Positions 30,185 to 39,247 are shown, numbered from the stretch's first letter. The stretch is DNA of 64,000 nt from Sphingobium sp. DEHP117 (GCF_030867385.1 NZ_JAPFBJ010000003.1:248001-312000), one strand, 5' to 3'. Numbers and translations: made by a program. The notes: a model not told the origin generated them from the sequence alone.

Positions 30185-32482
30185 GTGAAAGGCTTCATGC
30201 TGTGCGCTACGCCCATTGGACTGGTTCTGGGTGCAACAGCCACGCTGCAGAAGGCAAGCGCTGACGAGATCGACACCATCATCGTAACCGCCCCGGGTGG
30301 CGGCGCGGATCGTGACGACGCATTGGAAATCGACACGCAAGCAATCTCGAAGACCGGGCAGCCCGACCTGCTAGCGAGCCTCACGCGCTCGATCGCCGGG
30401 ATCACCCTTCAGGACTCGCAGGGCAATCCCTGGCAGCCGAACCTTGTGTATCGCGGCTTCGTCGCCTCCCCGCTTCAGGGTCAGGCACAGGGACTTGCGG
30501 TCTATCTCGATGGCGGGCGTTTTAACCAGCCATTCGGCGACACCGTCCCATTCGATCTTCTGCCCGATGCGGCAGTGGAAAAGATGCATCTTTTCGATAG
30601 CAGCGCGGTCTATGGCCTCAACGCATTGGGCGGCGCGATCGCGATCGAAACCAAGACTGGGCATTCTGCGCCCGGCGTCATGCTGGGCGCTGCGGGCGGG
30701 CGCTACGACGCCTATGACATAGAGGGCAGTGCAGGTTGGGCCTCCGGACAGTGGAGCACATTCCTGGCGGGCAGCCTGCGGCATGACGGCGGCTGGCGCT
30801 ATGAGAGCAAGTCCACCCTCTATAACGGTTATGCCGATTTCGGGTTCGATGGCGAACAGGTAGGCGTCCATATCAAGCTCGTGGGCGCGGACACCGATCT
30901 GCGCGGCAATGGCGTTGCACCCGTAGAGCTGCTCGCCGCGGACTGGAACGCGGTATTCACTGTGCCGGACCGAGCGCGCAGCCGCTATTGGCGCGCGAGC
31001 GTGCACCCATGGGTAGAATTGTCCGAGCAAAGCCACATCGAGGCAAGCATCTATGCGCAGCACCTTCGGCAGCGGACAGTCAATGGCGACGCGGCCGACA
31101 TTGAGGCGTGCGAAGATCCGCTGAATGCGGGCATGCTTTGCCTGGAAAGCCAGATAGACGGCGAACCCGAGGAGTTGCTCACCGATAGTGCCGGGGCGCC
31201 GATCACGGATACGGGCGATGAGCTTTACGGCGTCCTCAACCGTGGCACGGCCCGCACACGCAGCGCGGGAATTTTGGTACAGCTTATTGACGAGCGGCCA
31301 TTGCTGGGGGGCGAGAACCATCTCGCCATCGGCCTCAGCCATGACCGCAGCCGCACGGGTTTTGCCAGCTCTGCAGAGCTCGGCTTCATCGATGACGACC
31401 GGGCGGTGAATGCGCTGGGGCCCTTCATCATTCAGCCGAGCGGGTCCATAGCGCCGGTCTCGCTGAAGGCAACCACGCGTTATACCGGCCTGTTCCTCTC
31501 TGAAACGCTGCCCATCTCCCAGCGGCTGTCAGCAGAAATCGGCCTGCGGTACAATGATGCGCGGATACGCCTGCGGGACCGGATCGGCACAGCCCTCAAC
31601 GGCAAGCATCATTTCAAGCGGTTAAACCCCGGCATCGAACTGGATTATGAAATCTCCAACGCCCTGACGCTGCGCGCTGGCTATGCCGAAAGCAACCGTG
31701 CGCCCACGCCGGCCGAACTCTCCTGCGCCGATGAGGGCGCCCCGTGCAGCCTCGCCAATTTCTTCGTCGCCGACCCCCCACTCAAGCAGGTTGTCGCCAA
31801 AAACTGGGAACTGGGCGCTTCGGCAGGGATCACCACAGGCGGCTGGAAACTGCATTGGCTGCTGTCCGGCTATCGCACCACCAGCAGCAACGACATCCAT
31901 TTCATCGCCTCCTCAATCCGGGGCAGAGGCTATTTCCGCAACGTCGGAACCTCCCGGAGGCAGGGCTTTGAGCTGACGATGGACATCAGCCGGAGCGCGC
32001 TTGCGGTCCGGGCGGGCTATGCGTTCACCGATGCCCGCTTCCGCAGCCCTTTCACGGTATCCAGCCCAGCGAATCCTGCCGCTGATGCAAATGGCGAGAT
32101 AGCAGTGAGCCGTGGCAACCACATCCCCGGCATACCGCGCCACAGCGCAACGCTTTCGGCCGACTATCAAGGCCGGGGCTGGACTATCGGTGGCGATGTT
32201 CAGCTAAGGTCAGGCCAATATTATGTCGGTGACGAGGCCAATCTCATTGGGCGCACGCCGGGCTATGCGGTGGTCAATGTGCGAGGAGGGTTCGATATCC
32301 TTCCAGGCCTCACATTGTTCGGAGAAGTGCACAACCTGTTCGACAAGCATTATGCGACGTTCGGCACTTTCATGGATGTGGGCGAGGTGCCACTCGACGA
32401 GGCACCCAATGCGAGCGACCCGCGCGCTTATGGCCCCGGCGCGCCGCGTCGCTGGCGTCTCGGCATGAAGGCGGTGTTCTGA
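30185..32482 (+). CDS. TonB-dependent receptor 2 of the quinoprotein island
   Basis: GTG 30185 is chosen for its strong GGAGGGAG leader; ATG 30197 is possible. The 765-residue protein has a signal peptide (to about ASA-DE), TonB box DTIIVTAPGG, plug (SIAGITLQDSQGNPWQPNLVYRGF; GLNALGGAIAIETK) and a barrel ending RRWRLGMKAVF. The plug resembles receptors with an NLVYRGF-type segment seen near metal or cofactor genes. A perfect regulon box upstream ties it to the dehydrogenase. Candidates for the ligand are PQQ or a lanthanide complex. Confidence 0.86.
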   Translation: MKGFMLCATPIGLVLGATATLQKASADEIDTIIVTAPGGGADRDDALEIDTQAISKTGQPDLLASLTRSIAGITLQDSQGNPWQPNLVYRGFVASPLQGQAQGLAVYLDGGRFNQPFGDTVPFDLLPDAAVEKMHLFDSSAVYGLNALGGAIAIETKTGHSAPGVMLGAAGGRYDAYDIEGSAGWASGQWSTFLAGSLRHDGGWRYESKSTLYNGYADFGFDGEQVGVHIKLVGADTDLRGNGVAPVELLAADWNAVFTVPDRARSRYWRASVHPWVELSEQSHIEASIYAQHLRQRTVNGDAADIEACEDPLNAGMLCLESQIDGEPEELLTDSAGAPITDTGDELYGVLNRGTARTRSAGILVQLIDERPLLGGENHLAIGLSHDRSRTGFASSAELGFIDDDRAVNALGPFIIQPSGSIAPVSLKATTRYTGLFLSETLPISQRLSAEIGLRYNDARIRLRDRIGTALNGKHHFKRLNPGIELDYEISNALTLRAGYAESNRAPTPAELSCADEGAPCSLANFFVADPPLKQVVAKNWELGASAGITTGGWKLHWLLSGYRTTSSNDIHFIASSIRGRGYFRNVGTSRRQGFELTMDISRSALAVRAGYAFTDARFRSPFTVSSPANPAADANGEIAVSRGNHIPGIPRHSATLSADYQGRGWTIGGDVQLRSGQYYVGDEANLIGRTPGYAVVNVRGGFDILPGLTLFGEVHNLFDKHYATFGTFMDVGEVPLDEAPNASDPRAYGPGAPRRWRLGMKAVF

Positions 32483-32489
32483 GCGAAGT

Positions 32490-33467
32490 TTATTGCGTCG
32501 CGCTCTCGCTCACATCGATGCGAGGCAGCAGCGCGGCTTCCATGCGGGGATAGAAATGGCTGATGCTGCGCTGTAGCTCATAGCGCGCGGCCGCCATTCC
32601 GGCGAAGCGGTCCGGTATCGGCATGTTGCCGGCCTCGACCATGTCCAGCCCGCGCAAGATTGCATCCCCGATGCTGGTTTCCAACCACTCCAACCAGTCG
32701 CGCGTCTGGCGGATCGCGGCCGTTCCTGTGCTGTCCACCGGGCCATGGCCGGGCACCGTGATCACTGGAGACAGGCCAATCAGTGCATCTAGGCTGGCAC
32801 GCCATTTGCTGAAATCGGCCTCCGGCGTCGCCGGAGCGCGATTGTGAAAGACAAGATCGCCCGGGAACAAGACGCCGCTCGTGTCATCCACAACGCAGAG
32901 ATCCGCGCCGCTATGGCCGGACAACGCGATAGTGCGTAGACGGCGCCCGCCGATAACCTCGACCCCCGGCGTGAGGGGCTGGGCCGGCGTCTTGACCTCC
33001 GTGCCCCGCATCCAGTCTCCGAGCAGGCGATACATGCCATCCGAAAACCCGGGGCTGTCGCGCTCAATTTCACGGATCGTTTCCGGCAGTGCGGTTGTGA
33101 CAGAAGCGGGAAATGCGCCAAGACCAAAGCCATGATCCGGGTGCAGATGGCTGACATACACACGCACGACCTGCTTGCCGGTAAGCTCCGTCGCCAGCGA
33201 TTGCAAAGCGTCTCCATAGCGCAGGGAAGGACCGCTATCGAACAGCACCGCGCCCTCGGCGGTGCCGATGATGCCGATGTTGGCGATTGCGCCTCCGTTC
33301 GCCATCGCGATCGGGGCATCGTCGCCGCGCACCACCCAAATCTGATCCGCGATGCGCTCAGGCTTGAGCGCATAGATGAAGGGTTTTTGCCCATAAGCTG
33401 GAATAGCTGCCGCAACAGGCGCAAGCGCGAGCGCGCCAAGCATGGTTCGTCTAGTGGCGAGAGTCAC
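32490..33467 (-). CDS. Quinoprotein relay system zinc metallohydrolase (MBL fold)
   Basis: This 325-residue exported protein has a Tat-like start (ATRRTMLGALAL). The metallo-beta-lactamase signature is SHLHPDHGFG (His107, His109, Asp111, His112), followed by SGHSGADLCV, GDLVFHN and GHGPVD ligands. This family accompanies PQQ dehydrogenases together with SoxYZ-like carriers and is predicted to act in a relay that processes a carrier-bound thiol or persulfide species. Its start overlaps the SoxYZ-like gene stop (ATGA), giving a two-gene operon. Confidence 0.83.
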   Translation of the reverse strand: MTLATRRTMLGALALAPVAAAIPAYGQKPFIYALKPERIADQIWVVRGDDAPIAMANGGAIANIGIIGTAEGAVLFDSGPSLRYGDALQSLATELTGKQVVRVYVSHLHPDHGFGLGAFPASVTTALPETIREIERDSPGFSDGMYRLLGDWMRGTEVKTPAQPLTPGVEVIGGRRLRTIALSGHSGADLCVVDDTSGVLFPGDLVFHNRAPATPEADFSKWRASLDALIGLSPVITVPGHGPVDSTGTAAIRQTRDWLEWLETSIGDAILRGLDMVEAGNMPIPDRFAGMAAARYELQRSISHFYPRMEAALLPRIDVSESATQ

Positions 33468-34273
33468 TGACTGCCACCACCGGGGGGAATGATTGCCCCG
33501 CTCTCTACCGTAACAATCGCCGCATAGGTCCGTCCCCCCGTATCTCTCCCCGCAAGGATCAGCCGCTCACCCGCTGAGGCATTGGGCAGCACCGTGATCG
33601 ATGGATCTTCGGATATGGCAGCCTGCATCTCCAGCGTGGCCAGCTCCATGCCTCGGGCGTTTCGCACGGACAGATGGTCGATGTAATAAGAAGCGGTGTT
33701 TTCGACGAGACCTGTGTCCATCGGATGTCGGAAGGAAACTCTCAGCCGGGCGGCATCGGATTTTCCCTGAATCGACCAGGCTCCGCCGCGCATTTCGCCC
33801 AGACGATCGGCCCAGTCGCCCCTGACCCTGCTCAACGGCGGGGCTGAGCACCCTCCTCCTGCGGCATCGACCCATATGCCGGAGACCAGCCACTCGCCGC
33901 TGGCGATCTGCACAGCACCGCGCACCGGTGTGCGCTGATCGAGCTTAATGCGCGTTTCGATATAGGGTTGGGCTCCGACGGGCCGATAATCCACCGCTAG
34001 CGGTATCGGGTTGAGATCCGCGAAAATCAGGATACGTCGGACACCCTCTATGCCGCGCGCGTCCACCGCGACCGGGAAGCGGTGCTGATCTTCAGCGATG
34101 ACCGGCACGATGATCTTTACCCTCGGGTCAAACCGAACCGGATCTGCGCCAAAGAGTCGCGTCGCGCGATAATCCCACATCGGAGAGTTGAGCGGGTCAG
34201 CGGGAAAATCGCGCGCGGATGCGGAACCCGCCAAGCTCGCGGCAAATAGTGCCAAGCCCGAAAGCGTCCTCAT
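33464..34273 (-). CDS. Quinoprotein dehydrogenase-associated SoxYZ-like carrier protein
   Basis: ATG 34273 follows GGGAGAATAGG and opens a signal peptide (to ASA-RD). The 269-residue protein has a SoxY-like first half with a Gly-rich Cys motif AAGGGCSAP (Cys142, the presumed carrier thiol) and a SoxZ-like second half (SFRHPMDTGL). The fusion of SoxY and SoxZ modules next to a PQQ dehydrogenase is a known family of unclear chemistry. It is co-transcribed with the metallohydrolase and divergent from the CXXCW-protein gene. Confidence 0.83.
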   Translation of the reverse strand: MRTLSGLALFAASLAGSASARDFPADPLNSPMWDYRATRLFGADPVRFDPRVKIIVPVIAEDQHRFPVAVDARGIEGVRRILIFADLNPIPLAVDYRPVGAQPYIETRIKLDQRTPVRGAVQIASGEWLVSGIWVDAAGGGCSAPPLSRVRGDWADRLGEMRGGAWSIQGKSDAARLRVSFRHPMDTGLVENTASYYIDHLSVRNARGMELATLEMQAAISEDPSITVLPNASAGERLILAGRDTGGRTYAAIVTVESGAIIPPGGGSQ

Positions 34274-34347
34274 CCTATTCTCCCAAAGTCCAGTTTTTAG
34301 CCTCTTTGCTTTGGCGCTAACATAGAACTTTGGAAGGATGCCGTTCC

Positions 34348-34908
34348 ATGCCCGCTCGCGCAACCACGCTCGCTGCCATGCTGTTCCTGCTGGCCGGGAA
34401 CGCCGATGGTGACTTCAACGCAGCAGGATATCGCACTGCGCATGTTCGTTCGCCCGTCAGCCGCGCGCCGGATGGAACCGCTCGAATCGCCGTGCCGGCG
34501 GCGGCCGACATCTGGCGATCACGGGAAGCGATCTTCATTGATGTGCTGCCGGCAGAAGGTGGCGCAGCTGATCCGAAGACTGGCCGATGGCGGCTGGCCG
34601 AGCCCCACAGCTCTATTCCGGGTGCATTCTGGTTTCCGGGCGCAGGGGCAGGCGAACCCCAGACGGCAATCACCTTCTGGTTCGCGAGGGGCATTGCCAG
34701 CCTGACGCGAGGGCAGAAAGGCAAGATGATCGTCCTATTCTGCAAGGCGGACTGCTGGCTGAGCTGGAACGCCGCGCGCCGCCTCGCGTCTTCCGGTTAC
34801 AGCAATGTCTGGTGGCTGGCGGAGGGTGTCGACGGATGGCGAGAGGCGGGCATGCCCCTCGCCCCCGTCCGCCCGCAGATTATTTCAGCGATTTCAGATA
34901 ATCGATAA
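34348..34908 (+). CDS. PQQ-dependent catabolism-associated CXXCW-motif protein (rhodanese-like)
   Basis: ATG 34348 is chosen over TTG 34330 because GGAAGG lies nine bases before it. The 186-residue exported protein has a rhodanese-like fold with its hallmark FCKADCWLSWNAA (Cys132, Cys136, Trp137). The family is restricted to quinoprotein alcohol loci. The Cys pair and SoxYZ-like/MBL neighbours suggest sulfur relay or thiol chemistry in the periplasm. Its 3' end overlaps that of the convergent cytochrome gene by 29 bp of coding sequence. Confidence 0.83.
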   Translation: MPARATTLAAMLFLLAGNADGDFNAAGYRTAHVRSPVSRAPDGTARIAVPAAADIWRSREAIFIDVLPAEGGAADPKTGRWRLAEPHSSIPGAFWFPGAGAGEPQTAITFWFARGIASLTRGQKGKMIVLFCKADCWLSWNAARRLASSGYSNVWWLAEGVDGWREAGMPLAPVRPQIISAISDNR

Positions 34909-35491
34909 GTTCCTGGCGCTTCGCTGGGTCTTTGAGTCCAGGGAAGCTCATCGTAGTGCCAGGGACCATCTCCATCGGCTTGGTCAGCCATTTGTCGAGA
35001 TTGGCCTCATTCCACACCAGGCCGGAATTCTTCAGTGCGGCGGAATAGTTGAAGCCGGGGCGATGCTTGGCGGCTTTCATGCCGAAGACGCCATAGAGAT
35101 TTGGACCGAGCTTGTCTTCGCCACCCTTGCTCGCATCGTGGCAGACCGCGCAACGCGCGAAGGTGGACGGTGGCGCCACCTCCGCCTTGGGCGGTTCCGG
35201 GGCCACCGGAGCGGGGGCAGCTGCCGCGATGGCTGTTGCAGGCTTTGTGGCGTCCTTGCTCTCGGCAGCGGCCTTTTCCTCCTTCTTGGTCGCTTCCTCG
35301 GGCGCGGCTTTGGCTGGCGCGGCGGCATTGCTCGCTGCATCCCCCGCGTCGAGATTCGATACATTGACAGCGGGAACCTGCCCTTCGGACGAGCTTTCGC
35401 TGCCTTGCGGCGGCTGCGCCTTCTCGGAACCTGAGCAGGCGACGGCGAGCACGGACAGACTCAAAGCCCATAAATTCATTGTGGTTTTCAC
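34880..35491 (-). CDS. Membrane-anchored lipoprotein cytochrome c with long Ala/Pro/Lys linker
   Basis: GTG 35491 follows GGGAGG and gives a lipoprotein signal with Cys19 (VLAVAC; the -3 residue is Ala, so the lipobox is not ideal). Residues 20-95 are a low-complexity Ala/Glu/Lys/Pro linker. The C-terminal class I cytochrome domain has CAVCH and the Met ligand in TTMSFPG. It probably carries electrons between the soluble cytochrome and the terminal oxidase at the membrane. A regulon box lies 56 bases upstream of the start. It is convergent with the CXXCW gene, with a short coding overlap. Confidence 0.82.
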   Translation of the reverse strand: MKTTMNLWALSLSVLAVACSGSEKAQPPQGSESSSEGQVPAVNVSNLDAGDAASNAAAPAKAAPEEATKKEEKAAAESKDATKPATAIAAAAPAPVAPEPPKAEVAPPSTFARCAVCHDASKGGEDKLGPNLYGVFGMKAAKHRPGFNYSAALKNSGLVWNEANLDKWLTKPMEMVPGTTMSFPGLKDPAKRQELIDYLKSLK

Positions 35492-35546
35492 GGCATCCTC
35501 CCGATCTTTACTGGGAAGTTTATGCCCAATCCCGTTGATCGGCGAC

Positions 35547-35561
35547 ATTATACCATTGGCC
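35547..35561 (-). promoter_or_regulatory. Regulon box 6 (GGCCAATGGTATAAT) upstream of the lipoprotein cytochrome
   Basis: On the - strand it ends 55 bases before GTG 35491; the last bases TATAAT may double as a -10 element. It also lies about 110 bases before the DUF3422 gene on the other strand. Confidence 0.5.
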
Positions 35562-35670
35562 GATAGGGGCGAGCGCCAATAGGTGCTTCAGTCTATTTCC
35601 ATAATTGCCTGTTGGGCTGACACGGCGGTTGCGGCCCTCTCTTTGGGGGCAGGATATAGGGGATGCCTGC

Positions 35671-36936
35671 ATGATCGAGCATGAACTTCGCCGCCGGGTG
35701 GTGACCGAAATGCATCTGCGGAAATGGCCGGTAGTCCAACCTCCAAGCCTTGTTATTCAGTGGGTTCGATCCGTATTGCCAGAGGAACGGGACGAAGAAG
35801 CTCTGCACCTCCATCAGCACTCCGGCAAGGCCGACACCTCTTTGCGCCCCTCATTTCTGGAGGGCATGTTGCAGGACGGCATCATGTTCGCGTGGGAGCG
35901 GCAAAGCGAAGGCAGCAGCCTGACACTGTTCATTCCAAACGCGCGGATGGACTTCTTCATCGATCAGGCGCTCGGGCCGCAGTGGAAAAAGCTGGTGCAT
36001 TGGGGTGAACACTTCCCGGGACGCGTCGTTCGCGCAACTCGGATCTGGGTCGCCGACAATGACGAGGACGCGGAAAGGGCCGTGAGCGCGGTCGGGATTG
36101 GATCTGACGAACTGGTATCATGCATGATCGCGAACCGCGCACGGCTGTGGTCCGATTTCAGGATCCACGCCGACGGCTATGGTTCGCTCGTTATCGCGGC
36201 GAACGGAGCTGATCCACGAGACCTGTCCCGGTCGCTGCAACGGCTGCAGGAACTGGGCAATTATCGCAACCGCGCGCTCTTGGGGCTGCCGATAGCGCAG
36301 GAGAACTGGCCCAAGCTCAACGAGATCGAAACACGGCTGCAGGAGATATCGAGCCACCTCTCAGACCCAGACCGGACCGACGACAGCCTGTTAATGGAGA
36401 TCAGCGAAATACAGGGCAGGCTGACTGCGGTCGCAACCGCAACGAACTTTCGCATGAGCGCAACCGCTGCCTACGCGACTTTGGTAGAGGAGCGTCTGGA
36501 CGAGCTGGCGTCGAGCTCGATTGAAGGCCACGCGTCACTGGTGGACTTCACCCAGAGAAGATTCCGCCCCGCGGTCAGGACATGCGCGGCTCTAACCAGC
36601 AGAGTTAAGACCTTGTCCGCCAGGGCAGGTCAAATTACCTCGCTTCTGCGCACCAGGGTCGAAACCCGCATCGAAAACCAGAACGCCCGGTTGCTCCGCT
36701 CGATGGAAAGCAGCACCAGACGGCAACTTCGCCTGCAGGAGTTGATCGAGAATTTCTCGATCCTCGCCCTCAGCTATTATGCGGTCGGCCTTCTGCACTA
36801 TATTCTCCATGGCCTGACCAGCCTGTCGGAAGAAACCAAGACCCATGTCACCGCAGCGCTGGTGCCTATCGTTCTTCTCATCATCTGGCTGTCGGTGAAG
36901 ATGGTAAAGCATCGCTTCGTCGACCAATCAGACTGA
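35671..36936 (+). CDS. DUF3422 family membrane protein
   Basis: The start ATG 35671 (MIEHELRRRVVTEMHLRKWP) fits the family's conserved N-terminus; a longer frame is not supported. The 421-residue protein has a large cytoplasmic part with the family motifs HPLR/RK-WP-like and LGRLVQRLQELG-type helix (SRSLQRLQELGNYRN), coiled-coil segments (230-370), and two C-terminal membrane helices (ILALSYYAVGLLHYIL; LVPIVLLIIWLSVKMV). Function is unknown. Its position beside the quinoprotein island may be chance. The leader holds GGGGAT seven bases from the ATG. Confidence 0.82.
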   Translation: MIEHELRRRVVTEMHLRKWPVVQPPSLVIQWVRSVLPEERDEEALHLHQHSGKADTSLRPSFLEGMLQDGIMFAWERQSEGSSLTLFIPNARMDFFIDQALGPQWKKLVHWGEHFPGRVVRATRIWVADNDEDAERAVSAVGIGSDELVSCMIANRARLWSDFRIHADGYGSLVIAANGADPRDLSRSLQRLQELGNYRNRALLGLPIAQENWPKLNEIETRLQEISSHLSDPDRTDDSLLMEISEIQGRLTAVATATNFRMSATAAYATLVEERLDELASSSIEGHASLVDFTQRRFRPAVRTCAALTSRVKTLSARAGQITSLLRTRVETRIENQNARLLRSMESSTRRQLRLQELIENFSILALSYYAVGLLHYILHGLTSLSEETKTHVTAALVPIVLLIIWLSVKMVKHRFVDQSD

Positions 36937-37323
36937 ACCATCTGCAGAGCCTGCAAGTTTGATTTTGACGTTCGGCTGTCCATTTCGCCATGGCGGCGGT
37001 TCGCGCGGAGTCGGTTGAACCGCTCAATGACGCGACAACGTCATTCTGCCGTACCCCGTCTAACCCATCACCGAAGATGCAGGCAAAGCAGAAGAGCTCC
37101 ACTTCAACAAATGCTGACAAGCCGAACGCCAACTTCGCCGGGAGTGCATCTTGCCCTGCCCTTCGTCCATCTCGATTACGTTGGATATCAGACCCTTATT
37201 ATATTGTATCAGCGAGTTTGCGGACGGTGCATTCAAACAATGATGGCTTTATGGTACATGGATCTATAACGCCCAAGTGTGGTTCCGACATCCACGCCTT
37301 CATCATCCGGAGAGCCTTGTACC
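36937..37323. other. Non-coding gap before the antiporter gene
   Basis: This 387-bp stretch has no frame with convincing composition or motif, no strong hairpin and no regulon box. It may carry the promoter of the antiporter gene (AT-rich around 37195-37260). Confidence 0.5.
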
Positions 37324-39087
37324 ATGCATGCAGCATCCGAGCCGTCTTTGCTGGGTGAAGCTGTCCTTCTGCTCGGATTCGCGCTGGGCTTCGTTCTTCT
37401 GTTTCGCCGCCTGGGCCTGGGCGCAACGCTGGGTTACCTGATCGCAGGTATTGTTGTGGGTCCAAGAGTGCTGGGACTTGTTGGTGACGCCCACGCCAAA
37501 ATGGGTGTCGCCGAGCTGGGCATCACTCTCCTGTTGTTCATAGTAGGCCTTGAGTTGAATCCCTCGCGGCTCTGGCGGATGAAGCAGGAAATCCTGGGTA
37601 TTGGTCTGGTGCAGGTCATAGCATGCGGGCTGGCGGTATCCGCTGTGATAGCCCTTGTCGGGTATTCCGCTGGTGCAGCGGTTGCACTTGGTTTACCACT
37701 GGCGTTGTCCTCGACTGCTCAGGTCTTGCCGATGCTGCGTTCGTCCGGTCGGCTGCGCACACCCTTTGGCGAGCGAGCTTTTGCGATCCTGTTGTTCCAG
37801 GATCTCTCGATCATTCCCCTGATCACGATAATAGCAGCATTGAGCCGCAATCCTGCGGACACCGCAGGAACACCGGGGTGGCAGCTCGCTATCTATACAG
37901 TGCTGGCCATAGCCGGGCTGATCGCCGCCGGTCGTTTCGTTATCCGTCCGCTGTTCCGCCTGATTGGCAATCTGGGTGAACGCGAGATGTTCGTGGTGGC
38001 GGCGCTGTTTACCGTCATCGGTTCCGCCGCTTTGATGGAGCTTTTGGGGCTCTCGACGGCGCTGGGGGCATTCGTTGCCGGCGTGATGTTGGCGGACTCG
38101 CCTTACCGGCATGAACTGGAAGCAGATGTAGAGCCTTTTAGATCGATCCTGCTCGGCCTGTTTTTCCTCACTGTCGGCATGATGCTCGATCTTGGCGTGA
38201 TCGCCGCGCGGCCGCTATTCGTCATCGGCATGGCCTTCCTGCTTATCGCCGTGAAGACACTGGTGATCTTCGCTATCGCCCGTTTGGCAAAAATGCCCTG
38301 GCGCAGTGGGCTGGCGCTTGGCCTGCTGCTCAGCCAGGGCGGTGAATTCGGCTTTGTATTGTTTGCCCAGGCGCAGTCTGCCTTACTGATCGCGCCGGAG
38401 AGCGTAAGCCTGTTCGGGGCTGTCGTGACGCTATCGATGGCGACAACCCCATTTCTGATGGCGGCTACGCGCAATCTGCGCTCTGTACCGGCAAAACCAG
38501 ACGAAGCGCGCGATGGGCCCAGCGTAGACGGTGCGAACGCGATCATTGTGGGCTATGGCCGCTTCGGCCAGACGGTCGCACAGATGCTGATCGCCAGCGA
38601 CATTCCCGTCACCCTCATAGACAATGACATCGAAATGATCGACGTGGCGGACAGCTTCGGCGCTAAGGTCTATTTTGGAGACGGCACTCGGATCGAGCTG
38701 TTGCGGCAGGCAGGGGCGGATGAAGCCGAGTTGATCCTGTTCTGCATCGATGGCGATCAGTTATCGGCCGAGTTTGTGGAGAGCATCCATGAAGCCTTTC
38801 CTAACGCGGCAATTTACATCCGCGCCTATGACCGCAGGGCCGTGATCAAGCTGCAGGCTACTCCCGCGAATTATATGGTCCGTGAAGTCATGGAATCTGC
38901 GATCAAGATGGCGCGTATGGCGTTGGATGCAGTGGCTGTGAGCGAGGAAGCCATTGACCGGGCGGAAGACATGTATCGCGCGCGTGACCGCGAGCGGCTG
39001 CACAAGCAGGTCGAAACGGGCGATTTTCGTGCAGCTCGCGACCGTATCCTGGTGCAACCGAAGAGGACTGATTCGGCGAGCGCCTAG
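37324..39087 (+). CDS. CPA2-family cation:proton antiporter with TrkA-N domain (KefB/YbaL-like)
   Basis: ATG 37324 (587 aa). Residues 10-385 hold about 12 membrane helices of the Na/H-exchanger fold, with GYLIAGIVVGP, GAFVAGVMLADS and the ion-path motif FFLTVGMMLDL. Residues 405-520 form a Rossmann TrkA-N domain (AIIVGYGRFGQTVAQML) that binds NAD(H). The protein probably exchanges K+ or Na+ for protons in the inner membrane. The stop TAG is itself part of the first CTAG-bounded palindrome. Confidence 0.88.
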   Translation: MHAASEPSLLGEAVLLLGFALGFVLLFRRLGLGATLGYLIAGIVVGPRVLGLVGDAHAKMGVAELGITLLLFIVGLELNPSRLWRMKQEILGIGLVQVIACGLAVSAVIALVGYSAGAAVALGLPLALSSTAQVLPMLRSSGRLRTPFGERAFAILLFQDLSIIPLITIIAALSRNPADTAGTPGWQLAIYTVLAIAGLIAAGRFVIRPLFRLIGNLGEREMFVVAALFTVIGSAALMELLGLSTALGAFVAGVMLADSPYRHELEADVEPFRSILLGLFFLTVGMMLDLGVIAARPLFVIGMAFLLIAVKTLVIFAIARLAKMPWRSGLALGLLLSQGGEFGFVLFAQAQSALLIAPESVSLFGAVVTLSMATTPFLMAATRNLRSVPAKPDEARDGPSVDGANAIIVGYGRFGQTVAQMLIASDIPVTLIDNDIEMIDVADSFGAKVYFGDGTRIELLRQAGADEAELILFCIDGDQLSAEFVESIHEAFPNAAIYIRAYDRRAVIKLQATPANYMVREVMESAIKMARMALDAVAVSEEAIDRAEDMYRARDRERLHKQVETGDFRAARDRILVQPKRTDSASA

Positions 39088-39159
39088 TGGGGTGGATTTG
39101 AAATTCGTTACATAATGGGGCGAGAGCAGAACGAATTTCAAATCCTTAAACCCCACTAG
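39084..39159. repeat. CTAG-bounded palindrome 1 (76 bp)
   Basis: The arm beginning CTAGTGGGGT plus GGATTTGAAATTCGTT (39084-39109) pairs with AACGAATTTCAAATCC plus ACCCCACTAG (39130-39159), with a small bulge and a 20-base loop. It starts with the CTAG that contains the antiporter stop codon. Confidence 0.8.
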
Positions 39160-39171
39160 AATCAAGAGTTG

Positions 39172-39247
39172 CTAGTGACCTTTTTGAATCTGAAGTCCGC
39201 TCTGCGCCATCCAGATAATGTGGCGGACTTCAGATTCGGGTCACTAG
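39172..39247. repeat. CTAG-bounded palindrome 2 (76 bp)
   Basis: CTAGTGACC and GAATCTGAAGTCCGC in the left arm pair with GCGGACTTCAGATTC and GGTCACTAG in the right arm. Its last CTAG (39244-39247) is shared with palindrome 3. Confidence 0.8.

Noticed and set aside
36990..37358. + strand frame in the gap before the antiporter
   Set aside because: No motif, no ribosome-binding site, and it overlaps the antiporter start.
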